Assembly: GCF_048544455.1 (NCBI RefSeq)
Contig: NC_133537.1
Location: forward strand, 152,374,058-152,438,057
Direction of reading: 5' to 3'
DNA: 64,000 nt
Source: Silene latifolia
Lineage: Eukaryota; Streptophyta; Magnoliopsida; Caryophyllales; Caryophyllaceae
The position numbers and the translations under genes are program-made. Each line of letters opens with the position of its first letter. The stretch's first letter is position 1. Shown in pieces: positions 57,930 through 64,000 of the stretch. The notes under the pieces are model-generated. The model did no database searches, was not told the DNA's origin, and worked only from the letters and a program-made list of their open reading frames with translations.

Positions 57930-58556
57930 TGAGTACCGCCCTCTTTGTGAAAAATTTGTTCAAAGTATTAATAAAGAGTTCCTTTCTCGATGAGATGCAC
58001 TTTGCATTCGTTTTACCCCTAAGGAGGTTAAATGCGGCTGTGTTTCAACTTGGTCCGTTAAAATCTCGGGACGATGGTATTCTGCTATCTTCTTCCATAA
58101 GTGTTGGCATTTTATTAAGCATGATGTTGTTGGGACTGTCTTGGCTATCCTCAATGGTAATAGCTCACCAGAATTTCTGAATAAGACTTTCTTAGTTCTT
58201 ATCCCGAAATCTAGTGCCCCTGAAACAGTTGATAACTTTCGGCCGATTAGCTTATGCAATGTTATAATGAAAGTCATTACTAGATGTATCACTAACCGAT
58301 TGAAAAAGTACATGCGAAAACTAGTGGGTGACTTTCAAAATGCTTTTGTCCCTGGGAGGAATATTGGTGATAATATTTTAATTACAAATGAAATATTACA
58401 CAAAATTTCTTCATCTAGAAGTGGTAGGATGGGTAGGATGGCCTTTAAGGCTGACATGAGTAAAGCCTATGATCGGTTGGACTGGAACTTTATCAGAGGC
58501 ACGCTTCTCTTGATGGGATTCCCTCCTAATTTCATTCAGCTGTTTTCGGCTTTCTA
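57926..58556 (+). pseudogene. LINE reverse transcriptase, N-terminal half only
   Basis: The broken frame recovers at 58141 as AILNGNSSPEFLNKTFLVLIPKS, NFRPISLCNVIMKVITRCITNRLK, FQNAFVPGRNIGDNILITNEI and KADMSKAYDRLDWNFIRGTL, then stops at 58556. The FADD box, thumb, zinc region and RNase H are missing. The preceding stretch 57930-58140 has a frameshift and a stop (after NKEFLSR). Confidence 0.85.
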
Positions 58557-58726
58557 GGACGATGGTTATTGCAAGAGGTAAGCTTTGGATGACCTAGACT
58601 AGAGGTTTCCCTAGGTGGTGTGTTCTTTTCCACCATTCCATTTTCAAGGGTGAGTACGCGAATGCTCAAATTTTCCACTGTAGCTTGAACTCGTAGGACC
58701 ATGGCATAAACGTCCTGGAGAGACAT
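58553..58726 (-). pseudogene. gag start of the Tat/Ogre-like element, truncated
   Basis: The ATG at 58726 gives MSLQDVYAMVLRVQATVENL and VLTLENGMVEKNTPP, a short helical start like that of Tat/Ogre gag N-termini. It runs into LINE sequence after about 55 residues. Only the first exon-like piece survives. Confidence 0.4.
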
Positions 58727-59983
58727 GGTGATTGTGGCTTGATCTGCTTTGTGACCTTGTTGATTGACAGAACTTGCTGGATTCCTACTCGACAGAAATG
58801 ACGCGCGTTACACTCGGTTCGACATGGGATCACGCATACTAAGGCAACAAATAAAGGAAGGGATAAGATGACACATCTAGACTTGACTTGTGAACTCGTG
58901 AAATGTCGTGAGCGACTTCTCGTGTTTGAATTCAAGGTGCTTGACTTTAATTTTAGACTCGAGTGTTAACTTTGACGGAGTGACATTTACACAGTTGACC
59001 TTATTGACGGGATTGAAGACACGTGTTGATTCTGGACTCGAGGTTTGCTTATAGGTGTTAAGAAGGCTGTTTGTAGTTTAGACTCAAATATGAGGCCCAT
59101 TGAGACTCGTGTGTTGAGCCTCGGAACGTGTGACTCGAGTGTTTTAGATCCTAACCGAATTGGGGTAGGGGGTCCAAAATGACGGCGTGACGCCTTAGGA
59201 CTTGACTTGAATTTTGAAAAGACCCAAAATGTAAATGAAGACGGGTTTATAATTTGACTGAGTTCGGACTAGGACATAGTCGGTTTGAACTTTGACTCTA
59301 ACTTAGCCCAATTGAATTTACACATTTACATTTACATATTTTGAATATTTTTTTTTTTTTTTTGTTTTTTTTTTTTTAAAAAAACGTTTTTTTTTTTGGT
59401 TTTTTTTTTTTGAAATTGGTTTGAGGCCCGAAATTTGACTCGATAAACGGATGAGAATTTTGACTGGATTTTGCGCTAATCAAATGGCCTATTTCGAAAT
59501 TTTGATTAAGAAAAGGGGTTTTGATTTTTGAAAATTTGTCATGGTTTTGTTTAGAAATGGTGATCACATAAGGTACAAACATATATACAAGCATTATAAC
59601 GGGATGTTGATTGCATTTAAAAGGGTTTTGGTTTAAAGGGTGGGTTGCCATACCGAACCATCAAACCCGAAGTCTGTGGAGAGGCTCGTGCCAAACAAGA
59701 GTAAGGCCGATTCCTAGTCCATTTCCTCAAGTAGTGAAGGCCCTTGATACAAACAAGAGTAAGCATCATGGTATGGATGACGTCAATCGCTATCCATCCT
59801 TAGGCCCAAATAAGAATTAGGACCGTTTAGACGGGACGATTGGTCGAATGGGTTGGGTTGGGCCTAGGAAGGCCGATTTAAACGGTCTAGGAAGACCGAG
59901 TTATGAAAACCGACAATTGTCTTGTACAAACTTATTCCCTAACCTTGTTCAAGTTTCACCCTTAGCTACACGTAAGTGTATTA
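58727..59983 (-). other. Leader of the Tat/Ogre-like element with A/T homopolymers
   Basis: There is no credible ORF between the primer site and the gag start. T-runs of 10-15 lie at 59348-59412. The rest is rich in GACTCGAGT/ACTTGA words. Long non-coding leaders are usual in this lineage. Confidence 0.45.
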
Positions 59984-60003
59984 TCCCCAGTGAGTCGCCA
60001 AAC
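59984..60003 (-). promoter_or_regulatory. Putative primer binding site of the Tat/Ogre-like element
   Basis: On the minus strand, TTTGGCGACTC-A-CTGGGGAT lies three bases after a CA that could end the LTR. TGGCGACTC(C)xCTGGGGA is the sequence I know from the LTR border of plant Tat/Ogre elements. A second GGCGACTCC at 60069-60077 on the minus strand lies inside the LTR. Confidence 0.5.
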
Positions 60004-62799
60004 GTTGTGGTGGACGGGCCGCCACGGGGGCGCTTGGTGAGGGTCGAAAACAAGCGTTTGCATTTTGTATGGAGTCGCCACCAATTTTTATGGGAAATTG
60101 GAACCGTTCGAATACCTCGTGTCATGTCAAGACACAAAGTAGTGACATGAACACTAAGCAATCGTTACCCTTAGCATTCTATGTCTAGAATGACTCTCGT
60201 GGATGCCAATGAACACGGGTGCTCACGGAGATCTGGAGTAAGGGGTGAGGGTACGTATTAGGAAGCTCTTTTGATCGAACACCTAATCCCGCCCGCCTCG
60301 ATAGCGGCCTCTACTAATGATTAGGGAGTTTATTCGTACTCGATATATCGTCGGTTGTATGCATGCAATGCAACATCCATTAGATTAATCCTAGCATGTG
60401 AAGATTTAACTAAGTCGGTGAAACGCGTAATTAGCATACAGTTGGGTCGAAGTAGGATTTAATATTGATTTACATGTGAAAACATACAAATGATAAAAGA
60501 AATACAATAATAAAAAATTACAATAATTACAACGGAATAGGCGATTTATGTCGAAAATACCGCTAAAACGGATGATTTGAGAAAAAGAATAAAAGAATAA
60601 AAGAATAAAATTAATGAAATAAACGAACAGAAATTAGCGATATTACGGATATTAGTTAATTAATACGCAGCCTAATTAAACTAGGTCAAGCAAAGACGGA
60701 GTTCAGAGACAGAACTCAACCTGGAACAGGCGCAGCAGGACTGCGCCCTTTGGAAGAGGCGCAGCAGTTGCTGCGTCTGTTCCAAGGGTGAGTTCTGGCT
60801 GTGAAGCCGGAACTGCAAATCGTTAACGTTAATTGGTAATTTTAATGATGGATTAAAATAATTAGTCGGATGAAAGTGATTAACAGGTTGTCTAACACGT
60901 GAATGGGTCATAAAAACAGTAAAACATGAGTGAGACGAATGCAAACGAATTAATTACAGAAGTGAATAATATTAATGAGTCCTCTATTGAAATCAATTAA
61001 CTAGTCTAAACATGATGATATGTGACGAATATAACAATAAACAGATGAAAGCTATATCAAAGACGAATCCCAGAAACTCAATATGAACAAATTGAATCTC
61101 TACAACCCGGAATTGAATTTAATGACGAAAACCCGCAAGTATTGAATTACTTAAGATTTAAGGTCGGATTTATGATGATTAAACATATTAATGAATGATG
61201 AATTATATACATGTGATTATTAAACTATCATGTGAAAGAATTAAATACGAACAAGAACGAATTACAGAGGACGAAGAAGAAGAAAAGAAGCAGGAACTGC
61301 GGCAGCCTCACGAAGAGGCGCAGCAGGAACTGCGCTCCTTCGAAGAGGCGCAGCAGTTGCTGCGTCTTTTCTCGACTGTCAGTCTACTGAAAATCCGTAA
61401 AAAGAGATTTAAAAGACGGTTTTAGAAATCGGTTTTAATGGTGTATTCGACATAAATCTTACAACGGTGATACGATAAATAAAATACAATAAATAAAGAG
61501 AATTATACACCCTCAGACTTACATGTTGACGGAACGAGATGAACTAAGATATCGACTAGTGAATGCTCGACGCGAATGCAAAGAGAGTGCCCTCGTAAGA
61601 GGAAAACGATTGATTAATTAAAGTTGATTGAGTGTAGTTGGTCAAATTGGTCGGTCATGCAACGGAGAGGCTGGTACCCGGAAAGATCCGAGCTTACGTG
61701 GTCGGAAGTCCAAGCACGTAGGCGCCAATAAGTAAGAACGAAGTCTAGAATGCAAAGGGAGAAGAGAAGGGCGGACACTCGCGTGAGAAATATGAGGAAC
61801 GAAGGCTCCTATTTATACTAATCACACGACGGAATTATGGTAAGACTAGGACACGGAAAGAAAGATCCGGAAATAACCGACTTAGGTTAAAACACGGAAA
61901 CTTGGACAAAAAGAAAGCCCTGGGAAAAGGCGCAGCAGGTGCTGCGTCCCTTGGAAGAGGCGCAGCACTTGCTGCGTCCTTTCCCGGGTAGGTTCCTCTG
62001 CGCGTAGAAAACGCGTTTGACAGCCTGTCGTATTTTAGGCATAACTTTCTCTACAAGACTCGGATTAAGGTGATTTCGGTGGCGTTGGAAAGCTAAGAAA
62101 GAGATCTAGAACTTTATGTGAAATAGGCCTGACCCAAAAAATCCGTTATGACCTCGTAAAACGGGCCTAAAGGTTGGGTTATCATTTTAGCTAAATGAAA
62201 TGCACATTTTGTAATGTAAACTTTTAGTTTAGCCTAATGAAGTGACATGAGACTCAAAATGAGATATAATCTCAACATTTTATGACATCCTAACCTTAGG
62301 TAGACAAGCACATTGCTTTGACTCGGGATTTGACGGTTATAGAAAATGAAGACGGTTTTTGACCCGGACTCCAAATGTACTCTAATTACTGCCAAAACGA
62401 CCGTATCGGCGCGTAGAGGACAACCATGAGGTAGACATTAATGTTTGAGCAATCACTTGACGATAATCTTACGAACTGTCACAAATCGTTCCGCGTATCA
62501 AACATGCGGCCCAATCATCACCGGGTGGTTTGCGAGGGGTGCAGAAACGAGGTGTCTCTGAGCCCCCACTTTGGCGAGGCTTGGACAAGGCGAAAGTCAA
62601 AGTATAGCCATCAGGTCAATCGAAGATTACAACCGACGACTATGGCGCGAGGCGGCTCAAGGGGTCTGAGCCAAGGACCTATCGTCGGGAACATTTTAGA
62701 GTCTGTCGACTATCGGGGAGGGTCGTTTAAAGTCCATTAGACTACGTAAGGAGGCTCGCCAGCCATAAGAAGAGACCATACCTGAGACTTCTTTCTCGA

Positions 62800-63420
62800 G
62801 ATGTTTCCGGAGGTGCATAGGAGCTAAGGGTAAGCGTAGGAGCTAAGGGTAAGACCTAAAAGATATATAAAGATTTGTGCTAGGGTATGGGGCCCTAAAG
62901 GAAAGCATTGACGGGAAGGAGGCCTAAAGTAAGTTCAACTTAAGGAGTAAACCGGAGGTTGGGTATAGGAACTCTATTGGAAGTGATGATCCTAAAGGAA
63001 TATGATCCTAAAAGGAAAAGGTGATCCTAAAGGAATATGATCCTAAAAGGTATAAGGTGATGCTAAAGGAATATGATCCTAAGGGTAGAAGTGTATGAAC
63101 TCTAGGGAGTTTGGGAACTTAAAAGAAGCTAGGTGTGTGAACCTGGGTATACGAACCTAAAAGGACGGCTGGTATGGGAACTTAAAGGCTTGCGAACCTA
63201 AGAGGAATTGGGATCCTAGGGTTAAGTTTAGGAACTACTGGGTTACTAATTCTTATTTTGGACACATGCATCCAAGCTTCCTATGGTATGGGAACTTCAA
63301 AAGGATTTATGGGTTTATGAACCTAAGGTCGTTGGTATGGGAGCTTAAAGGTTTATGAACCTAAGGTCGTTTTTGGGATCTAAGAATCTAGGGGTAAGAA
63401 TCCTAACTTTGGGTTTACGA
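62800..63420. repeat. Degenerate short repeats GAACCTAAGG / GATCCTAAAGG
   Basis: Units of about 10-30 bases, such as TATGATCCTAAAGGA and GGTTTATGAACCTAAGG, recur more than 15 times with variable spacing. The segment has no ORF. Confidence 0.7.
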
Positions 63421-63534
63421 ACCTAAGGAATGAGGATTTGGTTTGGGAACTTCTGGAGAACGACACCTTTGTCGAACTCCGCGTGGAAACAATAATATCG
63501 AGGGTAGCAGGACGTCGGTAGAAACTGCTGGGAA

Positions 63535-63800
63535 ATCTGCTTGCGTCGGTCTCGAGCGAACTCTGGCAAAAACTTGAGGTTGAATCTGCTTGCGTCGGTC
63601 TCAAGCGAACTCTTGTTGGGGAATATATTGACGATTAGGAACATCTTGATCGCCATGGAAGAAATCTTGAGTGAGCAATCTTTGCAAAATCTTTTTTCTG
63701 CTATTTGGGGACAAATATTTTGACGACCTAGGAACATCTTGATCGTCATGGAAGAAATCTTGAGTGAGCAATCTTTGCAAAATATCTTTGTATTTGGGAG
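63535..63800. repeat. Two local duplications in the Tat/Ogre-like LTR
   Basis: TCTGCTTGCGTCGGTCTC(G/A)AGCGAACTCT occurs at about 63536 and 63585. GGAACATCTTGATCG-CATGGAAGAAATCTTGAG...TTTGCAAAAT occurs at about 63639 and 63731, with spacing of about 92. Confidence 0.9.
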
Positions 63801-64000
63801 AATGAAGACTTGGGTGAAGCCCCCAGTCGGAGCGAGCACTGCTTCTGATACTTACCTGCATGGTTAGTAGCCATACAAGAATGCAATCTAATATGCAAAT
63901 AGAACATAAACACATATGCACGTAAGCAAATATTACATGGACCTCGAATGAGGAAACACATAGGTTTTGCAAAAGGCGTTTCTTTATAAAAGTTGTTTAA

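Larger units (their letters stand above)
55573..58556 (+). mobile_element. L1-type LINE, plus strand, with 5' monomers and truncated RT
   Basis: Three tandem monomers (55573-56250) precede an endonuclease (56687-57929) and the first half of RT (to 58556). No ORF1 is present. The copy stops within the RT palm before the FADD box, where Tat/Ogre-like sequence starts. LINEs are normally cut at the 5' end, so loss of the 3' end points to a later deletion or insertion. The 3' end and tail are not in the window. Confidence 0.7.
58553..64000 (-). mobile_element. 5' part of a Tat/Ogre-like Ty3/gypsy element
   Basis: On the minus strand an LTR (60006 to beyond 64000) is followed by TTTGGCGACTCACTGGGGAT (59984-60003). 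This sequence resembles the conserved primer-site region of Tat/Ogre elements. Then come a long leader and a gag-like start at 58726. The element is cut at about 58553 by the LINE junction. An LTR of at least 4 kb and a leader over 1 kb fit this lineage. The lineage is inferred from these features, not from pol. Confidence 0.6.
60006..64000 (-). repeat. Long LTR of the Tat/Ogre-like element, right end outside window
   Basis: At least 4 kb long, with no coding capacity. It contains three paired GC-rich palindrome blocks (60728-60778, 61311-61366, 61928-61980), a GAACCTAAGG/GATCCTAAAGG-rich segment (62800-63420) and two local duplications (63535-63780). On the minus strand it ends at TG/CA near 60006. 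The other end is not visible, so its length is unknown. Confidence 0.5.

Overview
The window is repeat-dense nuclear DNA of a flowering plant. Nearly all of it is nested transposable elements, and the one host gene I recognise is isopentenyl phosphate kinase (IPK, about 50.08-54.53 kb). Plant origin follows from GT-AG introns, plant retrotransposon lineages (Ty1/copia Sirevirus-like and TAR/Angela-like, Ty3/gypsy Tekay-, Athila- and Tat/Ogre-like), CACTA, Helitron and MULE-like elements, and L1-type LINEs. The general look suggests a eudicot, perhaps Caryophyllales, but I cannot prove this from sequence alone.

Region 1-34154 is one four-level stack. The outermost element is a minus-strand Sirevirus-like Ty1/copia retrotransposon. 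Its 5' LTR is at 32586-34154, gag and pol lie between 1799 and 7462 with the first codons at 32417-32477, and a third ORF runs off the left edge. A 25-kb CACTA transposon (7466-32414, target duplication GTT) sits in its gag. The CACTA tnp2 gene is split by a non-coding LTR retrotransposon (13218-31030, duplication GATAG). The 5' LTR of that element is in turn split by a TAR/Angela-like copia element (14924-23781, duplication TATCC). Every junction carries a target-site duplication, so the order of events can be read directly.

Region 34155-49400 holds four things. First is an Athila-like 3' end with an LTR (about 34155-36513). Second is a MULE-like inverted-repeat element (36514-44310) carrying a full-length but mutated LINE (37655-43856). 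Third is a plus-strand Helitron (44653-49262) that contains a minus-strand Helitron (45273-47911). Fourth, the inner Helitron contains a Harbinger-type MITE and a solo LTR.

Region 49400-54526 is the IPK locus. Nine exons or partial exons read in frame with consensus splice sites. A 1.7-kb CACTA element with an AGT duplication lies inside coding exon 2, and the last exons of the gene are not in the window. Region 55573-64000 holds a plus-strand LINE with three tandem 5' monomers, truncated at its 3' end, and the 5' end (LTR, primer site, gag start) of a minus-strand Tat/Ogre-like element.

Two patterns are not explained by the element annotation. (1) A 23-bp dyad, GTTATAG-N9-CTATAAC, recurs in the LTR, the gag coiled coil and the integrase/RT linker of the Sirevirus-like element. 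(2) A paired GC-rich palindrome built on GCGCAG...CTGCGC occurs in the LTRs of three apparently unrelated retrotransposon lineages.
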